Shown: positions 30,818 through 38,941 of the stretch, piece after piece
Position numbering within the stretch: position 1 is the stretch's first letter
How the letters are laid out: each line of letters opens with the position of its first letter
Source: Clostridium acidisoli DSM 12555
Lineage (GTDB): Bacteria; Bacillota; Clostridia; Clostridiales; Clostridiaceae
Assembly: GCF_900176305.1 (NCBI RefSeq)
Contig: NZ_FWXH01000013.1
Coordinates: 25,165 to 89,164 of the forward strand
Length of the DNA: 64,000 nt
Direction: 5' to 3'
Position numbers and translations under genes: made by a program
The notes under the pieces: model-generated
The model's input: only the letters and a program-made list of their open reading frames with translations
The model's database searches: none
What the model was told of the DNA's origin: nothing

Positions 30818-30825
30818 TCTACATA

Positions 30826-30880
30826 AAATAAATTAGTCTTATGATTGACAAAATAATCATAAGACTAATTTATTTTTTTA
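30826..30880. terminator. Bidirectional terminator
   Basis: A 21-bp perfect stem (30826-30846 with 30855-30875) with A-run and T-run flanks, between convergent small genes. Confidence 0.85.
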
Positions 30881-30891
30881 TTTAAAGTGTC

Positions 30892-31038
30892 TTAATCTTC
30901 GTATTTATCTTTTTCATGTGAATTTTTGTGATAAATCACCATACCATTTTTATAGAAATTTATATCCCTTGATGGTGAGTTATCTGACAATGGCAAAGTT
31001 GCAATAAGAGCGATTAATAAAACAAATAACCATAACAT
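30892..31038 (-). CDS. 48-residue small membrane/secreted peptide
   Basis: A short reading frame on the minus strand with an excellent ribosome site (AAAGGAG, 10 bases upstream of the ATG at 31038). The peptide begins MLWLFVLLIALIATLPL, a hydrophobic helix or signal anchor, followed by a polar tail SDNSPSRDINFYKNGMVIYH and a charged end. It shares the terminator at 30826-30880 with the convergent small gene. Function unknown. The 31039-31308 gap to manC is AT-rich and holds promoters at most. Confidence 0.65.
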   Translation of the reverse strand: MLWLFVLLIALIATLPLSDNSPSRDINFYKNGMVIYHKNSHEKDKYED

Positions 31039-31308
31039 ATAAATCCATCTCCTTTGATATGTTTCTTTATATTTATTATCTCATAAATGAAATAATAATT
31101 GCAATACTTTACATACAAGAAAGATAAATTTCATAAACCGATAAAATTATGATGAAATATTTGCATAAATTGCCAATAACATAATGACTATACAACCATA
31201 TTTTAATATATATCCTATGATTTTTTGCAAAGAGATAATATATATCACTTATATTATAAAATTTTCATATAATATTATTATAATTAATATTTATTTTGAG
31301 GTGCTTTT

Positions 31309-31584
31309 TTGCTATATGCTGTAATACTCGCTGGTGGAAAAGGAACGAGACTTTATCCACTATCTAGAGAAAACAACCCAAAACAATTTTTAGAGATAAT
31401 AAATGAAAAAAGCTTTTTAAGAAATACCGTTGACAGAATAAAGTCTATGGTGATCAAGGAAAATATATATGTTATTACTAATGAAAGTTACAAGGAGAAG
31501 ATATACAGTGAATTACCAGAGATAAGCAAGGACAATGTATTTGTGGAGCCTATAAACAAAGAGACCCCTTATTTAGTAATATAG
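31309..31584 (+). CDS. manC: Interrupted GDP-mannose pyrophosphorylase gene, 5' segment
   Basis: The first 84 codons are the N-terminus of mannose-1-phosphate guanylyltransferase, with the signature LAGGKGTRLYPLSRENNPKQ and EPINK. It starts at TTG 31309 after GAGGTG. The frame then leaves the family: KETPYLVI and a stop are read from the intervening DNA. The conserved continuation (GTATCIGLAA) is found in the same frame at 38943. The fragment alone lacks the metal-binding and sugar-binding motifs and cannot be active. A degraded pseudogene is the alternative, but all three segments keep intact reading frames and motifs. Confidence 0.9.
   Translation: MLYAVILAGGKGTRLYPLSRENNPKQFLEIINEKSFLRNTVDRIKSMVIKENIYVITNESYKEKIYSELPEISKDNVFVEPINKETPYLVI
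31552..31569 (+). other. Junction site 1 left (putative attL of element 1)
   Basis: ATAAACAAAGAGACCCCT here aligns with ATGAATAAAGGGACCGCT at 38934-38951: AAAG and GACC are shared around a single A/G difference. Both lie in the same frame at the conserved EPxNKxTA motif of ManC. Recombination in AAAG or GACC removes 7382 bp and restores the gene. Confidence 0.7.
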
Positions 31585-31682
31585 GTTTAAGAACTGTAGC
31601 AAAAGACTAGGAGGCTAGTACAGAATAAAAGTTTATGATATAATAATTAACGATATAATATAAAAATAAAGTTAAATGCTAA

Positions 31683-31787
31683 AATTGTGAGGATAAATAT
31701 GTTAAGGAAATTAGTGATGAAATCACGTGGTCAAATGATGAAGAAGGTGTTTCTAAGGCAATTTATAAGCATATATTGAATGTATAG
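31683..31787 (+). other. Possible short coding remnant inside element 1
   Basis: A 34-codon open stretch reads like the C-terminus of a normal protein (DKYVKEISDEITWSNDEEGV and AIYKHILNV, then TAG) but has no start codon or ribosome site in frame. It could be a leftover 3' end of a gene displaced by the insertion. The parent protein is not recognised. Confidence 0.3.
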
Positions 31788-31813
31788 ATAAAAGTATTAT
31801 GAGGAGGGTTTTA

Positions 31814-32497
31814 ATGAAAAAAATATTGCCTAATGTAAGAGCAATGAGTTTTATGATACCAATATTATTAATGGATTCAATATATGGAATCTTAAATGCT
31901 TACACAAATACCAATAGAAATTTAATAACAGCTTTGGATAGAGCAATACCATTTGTAAAAGAGTTTATAATACCATACGTAATGTGGTATCCAATGGTGC
32001 CACTAGTGTTTTTGTACATATGTTTAAAGGATAAGGAAACCTATTGTAGAATGCTTATAAGTTTGGCGGCCAGCCTTATAATATCGTATATTACATTTTT
32101 CTTTTTCCAAACTACAGTTCCAAGACCAGAACTTGTAGGAAATGATGTCTTTACAAATATTATAAGAGTATTGTATAGTGCGGACAGGCCAATTAACTGC
32201 TTCCCTAGTATACATGTAATGACTTGTTTTCTTATGATTGAAGGTGTATGGTTTACAAAAGGTAAAAATACCAAATTTGCAGTAATCACTACGATTGTAA
32301 ATGTGATTATAATATTATCAACAGTATTTATAAAACAACATGTAGTTCTTGATGGTGTGTTTGGAATAGCTATAGCTTTTGTTACATTTGTGGTTGCTAA
32401 TATATTTGTGAAAAATCAAGCTATAGAATTTTGCAGAAAAGTGTACATGCTAACAGATATAAGTAAAAGAATTAATATAGATAAAAAAGCAATGTAA
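31814..32497 (+). CDS. PAP2-superfamily membrane phosphatase
   Basis: A 227-residue protein with about six TM helices and degenerate PAP2 phosphatase motifs: VPRPE (motif 1), PSIHVMTC (motif 2, usual PSGH) and KQHVVLDGVFG (motif 3 with the catalytic His and Asp). Such enzymes act on lipid phosphates or inositol-phosphate-type headgroups (Aur1-like PAP2_3). ATG 31814 follows AGGAGG at 31802-31807. It is the first complete gene of element 1 and ends at the hairpin that precedes the recombinase operon. Confidence 0.8.
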   Translation: MKKILPNVRAMSFMIPILLMDSIYGILNAYTNTNRNLITALDRAIPFVKEFIIPYVMWYPMVPLVFLYICLKDKETYCRMLISLAASLIISYITFFFFQTTVPRPELVGNDVFTNIIRVLYSADRPINCFPSIHVMTCFLMIEGVWFTKGKNTKFAVITTIVNVIIILSTVFIKQHVVLDGVFGIAIAFVTFVVANIFVKNQAIEFCRKVYMLTDISKRINIDKKAM

Positions 32498-32530
32498 AAT
32501 ATTAAAAAATAACATGGAAAAAATAACAGT

Positions 32531-32575
32531 TCCAAGCATAATAATATTATAAGATTATTATGCTTGGAGTTTTTT
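32531..32575 (+). terminator. Terminator that also masks the next ribosome site
   Basis: A perfect 15-bp stem (TCCAAGCATAATAAT, 32531-32545; complement 32554-32568) followed by GTTTTTT. The right arm contains TTGGAG, the only ribosome site for the small ORF starting at 32576, so folding blocks both transcription and translation of the recombinase operon. Confidence 0.8.
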
Positions 32576-32716
32576 ATGAAAAAAAATAAGATTATCTTTA
32601 ATTTTTATGGTGGTAAAAAAAATTTAAGTACTATATTAAGAGAGATAAGCAGAAGAAAAGCAAAAGATAAAAACGGTGAAGAAACAAGAAATTATGAAAA
32701 TGAAATGAAATCATGA
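32576..32716 (+). CDS. Small basic protein coupled to the recombinase (RDF/regulator candidate)
   Basis: A 46-residue, Lys/Arg-rich reading frame beginning MKKNKIIFNFYGGKKNLSTI. Its TGA stop overlaps the ATG of the recombinase (ATGA), a classic translational coupling, and the recombinase lacks its own ribosome site. The ribosome site for this ORF (TTGGAG) is buried in the preceding hairpin. Small proteins beside serine integrases often act as recombination directionality factors, as SprB does for SprA in SPbeta. That role here is inference from size, charge and coupling. Confidence 0.6.
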   Translation: MKKNKIIFNFYGGKKNLSTILREISRRKAKDKNGEETRNYENEMKS

Positions 32717-33960
32717 GAAAACAATGGAATGTGGCAATTTATGCAAGGGTTTCCACTGATAAAAAGGAACAACAAGAATCAATACCAGCACAGATAGATA
32801 GTCTGAAACGCTGGCTATATTCTAAGATGAAAATTGATAAAGCATGTGATTATAAGCTAATTGATATATATGAGGATCAAGGTTTTTCGGGATCTAGCTT
32901 TCATAGAGATAGTTTTATAAGAATGAAAGAAGATGTAGATAAAAATAAGATAAATATGATTTTAACTCGTGACCTATCTAGATTTTCAAGGAATTATATA
33001 ATGGCTGGTTATTACCTTGAAGAATATTTTCAGCTTAAAGGGATAAGGTTTGTTTCAGTACTTGATAATGTGGATACAATTGAGGAATATAATGACATAA
33101 TACCATTTAAGAACATATTAAATGAGATGTATGTAAAGGACTGTTCTAGGAGAACAAAGGATGGAATAATGCAGAGAATGTTAAGAGGATCTTGTATATC
33201 ATCAAGACCGCCATATGGGCTTAGATTTAAGACTACATCTATAGATAATAAAAAGCATGTTCAGTTAATTAAAGAAGATAATGGAACTGAGAAAATAGTG
33301 AAAAAAATATTTAAACTTTATTTAGATGGATATGGATTTCAAAAAATAGCTAACTATCTAAATTTAAAACAGGTACCTCCTCCAACAAGTTCAGGGGATG
33401 GATTATGGACTAATAATACAATAAGATATATATTAACAAATCCAAAATATGCGGGCATAATGGCACAACATAGATGGAGTAAAGTAAATTATAAGATTAA
33501 AAAGGTAGTTGAAATACCTAGAGAAGAATGGATTATAGGAGAAAAGTATAAGGGAATTATAGATAAAAAAACTTTCGAAAAGGTTCAAAAAACTATTGCA
33601 AATAGAAAAAAGAATTATAGGTATAAAGGTGACATACACTTGTTCTCATCTGTATTATTTTGTAATGAATGCAAAGCACCAATGTATTATAGAAAAAGTT
33701 ATAAAGGGTATAAATGTAAAAATAGCCAAATTGGGGGCAAGATATGTACGGCACATTCTATAAAAGAGGAAATATTATTAGAGGAAATAAGTAAAAAAAT
33801 TCAACAAGGTGTAGATAAAAAAGAGCATAAGCACATGATAAATTTTAAAGAGTTTAAAAGGTCTGATATTGAAGAACTTGTGGATAAAATTATTGTACAT
33901 GAAGACAAATTGACAGGATATAAAGAAATAAAAATATATTTTAAATTTTCATTAGTGTGA
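32713..33960 (+). CDS. Large serine recombinase, element 1
   Basis: A 415-residue site-specific recombinase. The resolvase domain (about 5-150) has the catalytic serine in YARVSTDKKEQ (Ser14) and the arginine-bearing LTRDLSRFSRN. The Recombinase domain (about 175-300) includes PPYGLRF and WTNNTIRYILTNPKYAGI. A zinc ribbon (CNEC...CKN...C, about 315-345) and a short C-terminal helix follow. It is at the short end of the large serine integrase size range but has all expected domains. Lying about 1.1 kb inside the left end of element 1, it is the likely enzyme for excising that element. Confidence 0.92.
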   Translation: MRKQWNVAIYARVSTDKKEQQESIPAQIDSLKRWLYSKMKIDKACDYKLIDIYEDQGFSGSSFHRDSFIRMKEDVDKNKINMILTRDLSRFSRNYIMAGYYLEEYFQLKGIRFVSVLDNVDTIEEYNDIIPFKNILNEMYVKDCSRRTKDGIMQRMLRGSCISSRPPYGLRFKTTSIDNKKHVQLIKEDNGTEKIVKKIFKLYLDGYGFQKIANYLNLKQVPPPTSSGDGLWTNNTIRYILTNPKYAGIMAQHRWSKVNYKIKKVVEIPREEWIIGEKYKGIIDKKTFEKVQKTIANRKKNYRYKGDIHLFSSVLFCNECKAPMYYRKSYKGYKCKNSQIGGKICTAHSIKEEILLEEISKKIQQGVDKKEHKHMINFKEFKRSDIEELVDKIIVHEDKLTGYKEIKIYFKFSLV

Positions 33961-33996
33961 TATACATCACAGAAATTTTTATTTAATTACTATAAG
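33956..33996 (+). promoter_or_regulatory. Crp/Fnr-type operator and hcp promoter
   Basis: TGTGATATACATCACA (33956-33971) is a TGTGA-N6-TCACA palindrome overlapping the recombinase stop codon. A -10 candidate TATAAG (33991-33996) places the palindrome centre about 40 bp before the expected start, the class II activator position. The Crp/Fnr regulator at 37588-38283 has a matching RETVSR recognition helix. Confidence 0.7.
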
Positions 33997-34036
33997 ATAT
34001 GTTTATAAGATAATTAAATAAAGGAGATAATAAATT

Positions 34037-35368
34037 ATGAATATATTTAAAAAAGATGAAAACACATGTAATCCAATGTTTTGCTATCAATGTGAGCAAA
34101 CACCAGTAGGTGGGTGTACAAAATTTGGAGTATGCGGAAAAAATCCTGATATAGCAAGTCTTCAAGATACAATAATATTTGGACTTAAAGGAGTTGCAGC
34201 TTATAGAACTCATGCAAGTGAACTTGGTAAAACTGATCCTGAAGTTGATGCAATAGTAAATGAAGCATTGTATACAACATTAACAAATTCAAATTTCAGT
34301 TTAGAAGAAAATGTTGGTATGGCATTAAAGGTTGGAACTGCAGCAGTTAAAGTTATGGACCTTTTAGATGGTGCACATACTTCAAAACTAGGGGTACCGG
34401 TACCTACAGTTGTAACACAAGACAAAGTAGAAGGACATTGTATACTAGTTACTGGACATAACCTTTATGCATTAGAAGAATTATTAAAGCAAACAGAGGG
34501 AAAAGGTATAAATATTTATACTCATTCTGAAATGCTTCCAGCTCATGGATATCCAGAACTTAAAAAATATGCTCATTTAAAAGGAAACGTTGGTAAAGCA
34601 TGGTATGACCAAAGACAATTGTTTGAAAGTTTTCCAGGAGCAATACTTGGAACTACAAATTGCTTAATGCCTATAACAACAGGAAGTTATGCAGATAGAT
34701 TTTGGACATATGGAACAGCTGGATTAGACGGAATTCCAAAAATAAAAAATAATGATTTTAGTCCATTAATAAGTAAAGCGCTAGAATTAGAAGTTAGAAA
34801 TATAGAGTCTGATAAGACATTAACTACAGGTTTCCATCATAATACTGTATTATCAATAGCTCCAGAAATAATTGATGCAGTTAAAGAAGGAAAAATCAAA
34901 AGATTCTTTGTTATAGCTGGTTGTGATGCTCCAACAAAAGGTAGAAATTATTATAGAGAACTTGCAGAAACACTTCCAAAGAAATGTGTAATAATGACAA
35001 CTTCTTGTGGTAAGTTTAGATTTAATGATATAGACTTTGGAACAGTTCCAGGCACAGATATTCCAAGATATATTGATCTTGGACAATGTAATAATTCTGG
35101 TTCAACAGTTAAGATTGCACTAGCACTTGCAGAAGCTTTTGGATGCACAGTTAACGATTTACCATTAAGTATTGTTTTATCATGGTTTGAACAAAAAGCT
35201 GTTGCAATCCTTCTTGGATTATTCAGTCTTGGAGTTAAAAATGTATATGTAGGACCTACAGCACCTAAGTTTATAACACCAGGAGTATTAAAAGTTTTAC
35301 AAGATAACTTTAGCTTAAACTTAATAAGCGGAGATGCAAAAAAAGATTTAGATGTAATGATGGGATAA
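34037..35368 (+). CDS. hcp: Hybrid-cluster protein / hydroxylamine reductase, class III
   Basis: A 443-residue iron-sulfur protein that reduces hydroxylamine and handles NO-derived stress. The N-terminal cysteine motif is CYQCEQTPVGGCTKFGVC, and hybrid-cluster ligands are seen around EGHCILVTGHN, TTNCLMP, AGCDAP and TTSCGKFRFN. It is about 100 residues shorter than class I/II Hcp, as expected for class III enzymes lacking one helical bundle, so it is not truncated. RBS AAAGGAG precedes the ATG. It lies inside element 1 and is probably activated by the nearby Crp-type regulator. Confidence 0.93.
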   Translation: MNIFKKDENTCNPMFCYQCEQTPVGGCTKFGVCGKNPDIASLQDTIIFGLKGVAAYRTHASELGKTDPEVDAIVNEALYTTLTNSNFSLEENVGMALKVGTAAVKVMDLLDGAHTSKLGVPVPTVVTQDKVEGHCILVTGHNLYALEELLKQTEGKGINIYTHSEMLPAHGYPELKKYAHLKGNVGKAWYDQRQLFESFPGAILGTTNCLMPITTGSYADRFWTYGTAGLDGIPKIKNNDFSPLISKALELEVRNIESDKTLTTGFHHNTVLSIAPEIIDAVKEGKIKRFFVIAGCDAPTKGRNYYRELAETLPKKCVIMTTSCGKFRFNDIDFGTVPGTDIPRYIDLGQCNNSGSTVKIALALAEAFGCTVNDLPLSIVLSWFEQKAVAILLGLFSLGVKNVYVGPTAPKFITPGVLKVLQDNFSLNLISGDAKKDLDVMMG

Positions 35369-35375
35369 CAGAATA

Positions 35376-35414
35376 TAAAAAAAGTGTTGCAGGTAGTTTT
35401 GCAGCACTTTTTTT
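35376..35414 (+). terminator. Terminator after hcp
   Basis: Stem AAAAAGTGTTGCA with TGCAGCACTTTTT (one G-U pair), ending in T8. Confidence 0.8.
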
Positions 35415-35546
35415 TATATGAAAAATAAGGAAGTAGAGCATCTTCCTCAAGCAAATTTATTTGTTTTACAAAAACTTATGGTATAATTTGCATATGTATT
35501 TTCATTTAGATATGAAAGATAACATAAAAAAGGAAAGGAGAATATT

Positions 35547-36293
35547 ATGAAAAAACCAATTATAGGTATAGTAGGAAATTTGTTGATTGATCAAGGCGGC
35601 ATGTTTCCTGGATATGAAAGGGCTTATGTAAACAACGATTATGTGAAATCAGTTGAAAAAGCAGGTGGGGCACCTGTAATATTACCATTAGTTTCAGATT
35701 ATGAAGTAGTAAAAATTCAAATAGAGGCTATGGACTCTATAATAATATCTGGAGGGTTTGATGTTAATCCATTAATTTATGGTGAAGAACCTTCTCAAAA
35801 ACAAGGTTTCTTATGTCCTGAACGTGATGAATACGACCTAATGGTTATTAAAGCCGCTATGGAGCTAAATAAACCTATATTAGGAATTTGCAGGGGACTA
35901 CAAATTTTAAATGTAGCTTTAGGTGGAACTATGTATCAAGATTTGTCTCAAATAGAGGGTTGCTATATTAAACATGTGCAAGAATCTAGACCAGAAGTAG
36001 CTGGACATACGGTAAAGATTGAGAAAGAAACAAAGCTTTACAGCATTTTTGGAGAAAAAATAATAACAAACAGTTTTCATCATCAAGCAATAAAGGACTT
36101 GGCACCAGGATTTAAGGTGGCTGCTAGAGCAAAAGATGGAGTTATAGAAGCTATAGAAAAAGAAGAAGGTTTTGTTGTAGGAATTCAATGGCATCCAGAA
36201 ATGATGGCAGGAAAAGATAATAAATTGATGCTAAGTTTGTTTGAAGAATTTGTAGAAGTATCAGTTAAGGGGGCTTACAATGGAAAACAATAA
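35547..36293 (+). CDS. Gamma-glutamyl hydrolase family class I amidotransferase (peptidase C26)
   Basis: A 248-residue PuuD/YvdE-like enzyme that cleaves gamma-glutamyl amides such as gamma-glutamyl-GABA. The catalytic triad is visible: nucleophile Cys in GICRGLQILN and His/Glu in IQWHPE, with the supporting NSFHHQAI motif. An ATG follows AAAGGAG. Its 3' end overlaps the next gene, an amino-acid permease, by 14 bp, so the pair probably imports and hydrolyses gamma-glutamyl compounds or amines. Confidence 0.9.
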   Translation: MKKPIIGIVGNLLIDQGGMFPGYERAYVNNDYVKSVEKAGGAPVILPLVSDYEVVKIQIEAMDSIIISGGFDVNPLIYGEEPSQKQGFLCPERDEYDLMVIKAAMELNKPILGICRGLQILNVALGGTMYQDLSQIEGCYIKHVQESRPEVAGHTVKIEKETKLYSIFGEKIITNSFHHQAIKDLAPGFKVAARAKDGVIEAIEKEEGFVVGIQWHPEMMAGKDNKLMLSLFEEFVEVSVKGAYNGKQ

Positions 36294-37554
36294 AAAATTA
36301 GGACTATGGAGTATAATACTCCTTGGTATAAATGGAATAATAGGTACAGGTATATTTCTTCTTCCAGGAAAGGCAATGAAACTTATGGGGCCTGGTAGCA
36401 TTTGGGTGTATTTTTTTGATATGGCGTTAGTTATGGCCATGGCACTATGTTTTGCAGAAGTTTCAGGTATATTTAATAAAAATGGAGGGCCGTATATCTA
36501 TGCAAAAGAAGCTTTTGGTGAATTTGTAGGTTTCGAAGTGGGAATTATGAAATTGGTAGTAGGCTTTATAGCTTGGGCTACTTTTGCAGTTGGATTTACT
36601 ACTGCTCTATCTAATATTTGGCCAGCAGCGGCTAATACTGTAGTAAAAGATTCAATAGAAATAGGAATAATTATAATTTTATCAATTATAAACATATTAG
36701 GAGTTAATTTTGCAAAGAGCTTAAATAACATAATGACTATAGCAAAGCTTGTGCCATTAGTTTTATTTATAGCTATAGGTATCTTCTTTATAAAAGGTGG
36801 AAATTTTGTACCTATGTTTCCTACTAAGGTTACTACGGTAAGCTTTGGAGCCACAGCAATATTGATATTCTTTGCTTTCACTGGCTTTGAAGCTATAGCA
36901 GTAGCAGCAGAAGATATGGATAACCCTAAGAAAAATGTACCTATAGCAATTATAATAGCTATGTTTTTAGTATCAGTGATATATATATTAATTCAAGCGG
37001 TATCTATAGGAACCTTAGGTTCAAAGCTTGCAGGAAGCAGTACTCCAGTAGCACAGTCAGCATCGGTATTTCTAGGAAGCTTTGGAGGGATTTTGGTTAC
37101 AGCGGGCACGTTAATATCTATAGGAGGTATAAATATGGCAGAATCTTTTATACTTCCAAGATCAGCAGTAGCATTAGCTGAAGATGGACTTCTGCCTAGA
37201 GCTTTAGCTAAAAAGAATAAATCAGGAACTCCTTACATAGCAATAATAGTAACTGCAGTTTTAACTATTCCTATTGCTTTATCAGGAAGTTTCACACAGC
37301 TTGCAGCAATAAGTGCCATATCAAGATTTACACAATATATACCAACTTGCCTTTCAGTTATAATTTTTAGAAGAAAAGGCATGAAATCTACCTTTAAAGT
37401 TCCTTTTGGTCCAATACTTCCTATACTATCTGTAGTTATTAGTTGCTGGCTTCTAACACAAGCAACTAAAGTCCAGATAACATGGGGACTTGGAGCAATA
37501 ATAATAGGGATTCCATTATATTTTATAATGAAGAAAAGCAATAAGGTCAATTAA
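36280..37554 (+). CDS. APC-family amino acid permease
   Basis: A 424-residue transporter with about 12 TM helices. TM1 carries the unwound GINGIIGTGIFLLPG motif that binds the substrate carboxylate, and TM6 has FFAFTGFEAIAVAAEDMDNP. It is translationally coupled to the amidotransferase gene upstream. Substrate probably an amino acid, polyamine or gamma-glutamyl conjugate; specificity cannot be read from sequence. Confidence 0.92.
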   Translation: MENNKKLGLWSIILLGINGIIGTGIFLLPGKAMKLMGPGSIWVYFFDMALVMAMALCFAEVSGIFNKNGGPYIYAKEAFGEFVGFEVGIMKLVVGFIAWATFAVGFTTALSNIWPAAANTVVKDSIEIGIIIILSIINILGVNFAKSLNNIMTIAKLVPLVLFIAIGIFFIKGGNFVPMFPTKVTTVSFGATAILIFFAFTGFEAIAVAAEDMDNPKKNVPIAIIIAMFLVSVIYILIQAVSIGTLGSKLAGSSTPVAQSASVFLGSFGGILVTAGTLISIGGINMAESFILPRSAVALAEDGLLPRALAKKNKSGTPYIAIIVTAVLTIPIALSGSFTQLAAISAISRFTQYIPTCLSVIIFRRKGMKSTFKVPFGPILPILSVVISCWLLTQATKVQITWGLGAIIIGIPLYFIMKKSNKVN

Positions 37555-37558
37555 AAAT

Positions 37559-37602
37559 TAAAAATGAAGAATGATGAATGTATTCCATCATTCTTCATTT
37601 TT
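37559..37602. terminator. Bidirectional terminator
   Basis: Arms AAAATGAAGAATGATG and CATCATTCTTCATTTT form a 16-bp stem between the permease gene and the convergent regulator gene, with A and T runs on either side. Confidence 0.8.
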
Positions 37603-38283
37603 ATTACTTAACTTTTTAAAATTCTCAGTATCTATTATAATAATTTTTTTTGAATTAGTTTCTATAAAGCCATCTCGCTTTAAATCTGCAATAATTCTAC
37701 TTACAGTCTCTCTAGTAGTACCAACCATATCTGCAATGTCCTGGCGTGTAATATTCATGTTGATTTCAATACCATTGTTTGTAACTATTCCATGACTAGA
37801 AGATAAATCAATAAGCACATTTGTAACTCTTACAAAAGTATCTGAAAAGGCCATATCTTTTATTGTGCTTTGAGATTTATATAGTCTTTTGTTTAAAAGC
37901 TTAATTATTTGAAGAGCTAGAGAAGTATTTTTTAAAATCAGTTTTTCTATGTCTTTATTTAATATCATGCCTATTTGGCTTTCCTCTAGCACCATGGCTG
38001 TTGCAGGATAATTTATGTCATTGAAAAGTGTTACTTCAGCAAAAATGGAGCCTTCTTCTAATATGTTCAAAGTTATATCTCTTCCATCAAAAGAAGTTTT
38101 AAAAATCTTAACTTTCCCTGATTTTACAAAGAAAAAGGCATCACCTTTATCATATTCATGAAATATTACAGAACCTTTTTTATAGATTTTAACAACTTGA
38201 AGTTTTAATATATTTAATAGAACATCTTCTGAAAGTTTAGAGAAGATGGGTATTTTCTTTAAAAGTTCTATTGATTCTTCCAT
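37588..38283 (-). CDS. Crp/Fnr-family transcription regulator
   Basis: A 231-residue regulator. The N-terminal cyclic-nucleotide-binding-like beta-roll (about 10-125) lacks the Fnr cysteines and the standard cAMP pocket arginine motif. The C-terminal winged helix has TRQDIADMVGTTRETVSRI, whose RETVSR helix is like that of E. coli CRP reading TGTGA. The TGTGATATACATCACA palindrome before hcp, 4 kb away in the same element, is the obvious target. It is therefore likely an HcpR-type nitrosative or redox regulator. RBS GAAGGAAG precedes the ATG at 38283. Confidence 0.88.
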   Translation of the reverse strand: MEESIELLKKIPIFSKLSEDVLLNILKLQVVKIYKKGSVIFHEYDKGDAFFFVKSGKVKIFKTSFDGRDITLNILEEGSIFAEVTLFNDINYPATAMVLEESQIGMILNKDIEKLILKNTSLALQIIKLLNKRLYKSQSTIKDMAFSDTFVRVTNVLIDLSSSHGIVTNNGIEINMNITRQDIADMVGTTRETVSRIIADLKRDGFIETNSKKIIIIDTENFKKLSNKNEE

Positions 38284-38350
38284 TGAATCACTTCCTTCTT
38301 TAATAATAGTAGATTTTTAGATGATTAAAGGTTATTCAATATAGTAATAA

Positions 38351-38535
38351 ATTGCGAAGCATTGGGTGAAGGGTTTTCCGTGGGAAAAGGCTATGGATTT
38401 ATCCATAAACACTTCACCTTTTATCCGCGCCTAGCAGGGATAAAACCCATAACCTCGCCATTTGGCGACCCTTCATCTTTTAACTTGTTAAGCAATCGTT
38501 AAAACCCTTCACCTTGCTTCGCAATCTCTTTATAT
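38351..38535. repeat. Hairpin-rich dispersed repeat, copy M1
   Basis: Outer inverted arms ATTGCGAAGCA (38351-38361) and TGCTTCGCAAT (38515-38525) enclose a chain of small hairpins: TTTTCC/GGAAAA, TTTTATCC/GGGATAAAA, TCGCC/GGCGA and TTTTAAC/GTTAAAA. These are joined by linkers of the type ACCCTTCACC. The motif order and linkers match 325-455, and the TTTTAAC hairpin with AAGCAATC in its loop recurs at 42969-42995. It fills the gap between the Crp gene and the GIY-YIG gene inside element 1. Confidence 0.75.
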
Positions 38536-38671
38536 TATGAACTTAAATATCATCTAGCTAACAATCTAAATTATATAATATATGATTAGTTTTTTAAATA
38601 ATAAAGATGTTATAATATAGACAATATAAAAATTAAATTATATATCATTATAATGTTTTGGAGATACACTT

Positions 38672-38941
38672 ATGAATTACGTCTATATTTTAAAATGCAA
38701 GGATGAAACACTATATACAGGATATACTAATGATTTAGATAACAGAATAAAAGTACATAACAGTGGGAAAGGGGCAAAATATACTAGGTGCAGGCTTCCT
38801 ATAGAACTGATATATTTTGAGAAATATGAGACTAAAAGTGAAGCCATGAAAAGAGAATATTATATTAAAACTCTTAAAAGGGTGGATAAAATTAAATTAA
38901 TTGATGGATTTAATGAACATATGAACCCGTGTAATGAATAA
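38672..38941 (+). CDS. GIY-YIG domain protein (UPF0213 type)
   Basis: An 89-residue single-domain GIY-YIG protein with YVYILKCKDETLYTGYT at the N-terminus, the conserved Arg and the Glu/Asn-bearing helix (AMKREYYIKTL). Family members are small, possibly nuclease-active, and of unclear biological role. Its last codons run into junction site 1 right: the TAA stop (38939-38941) lies inside the putative attR, so excision or insertion there would alter its C-terminus. An ATG follows GGAG. Confidence 0.85.
   Translation: MNYVYILKCKDETLYTGYTNDLDNRIKVHNSGKGAKYTRCRLPIELIYFEKYETKSEAMKREYYIKTLKRVDKIKLIDGFNEHMNPCNE

Noticed and set aside
37571..37795. Plus-strand open frame opposite the Crp/Fnr gene
   Set aside because: Entirely antisense to a clear regulator gene and starts within the terminator stem.
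31585..38933. Element 1 as a prophage
   Set aside because: No structural, lysis or replication genes; only the recombinase is mobile-element-like.
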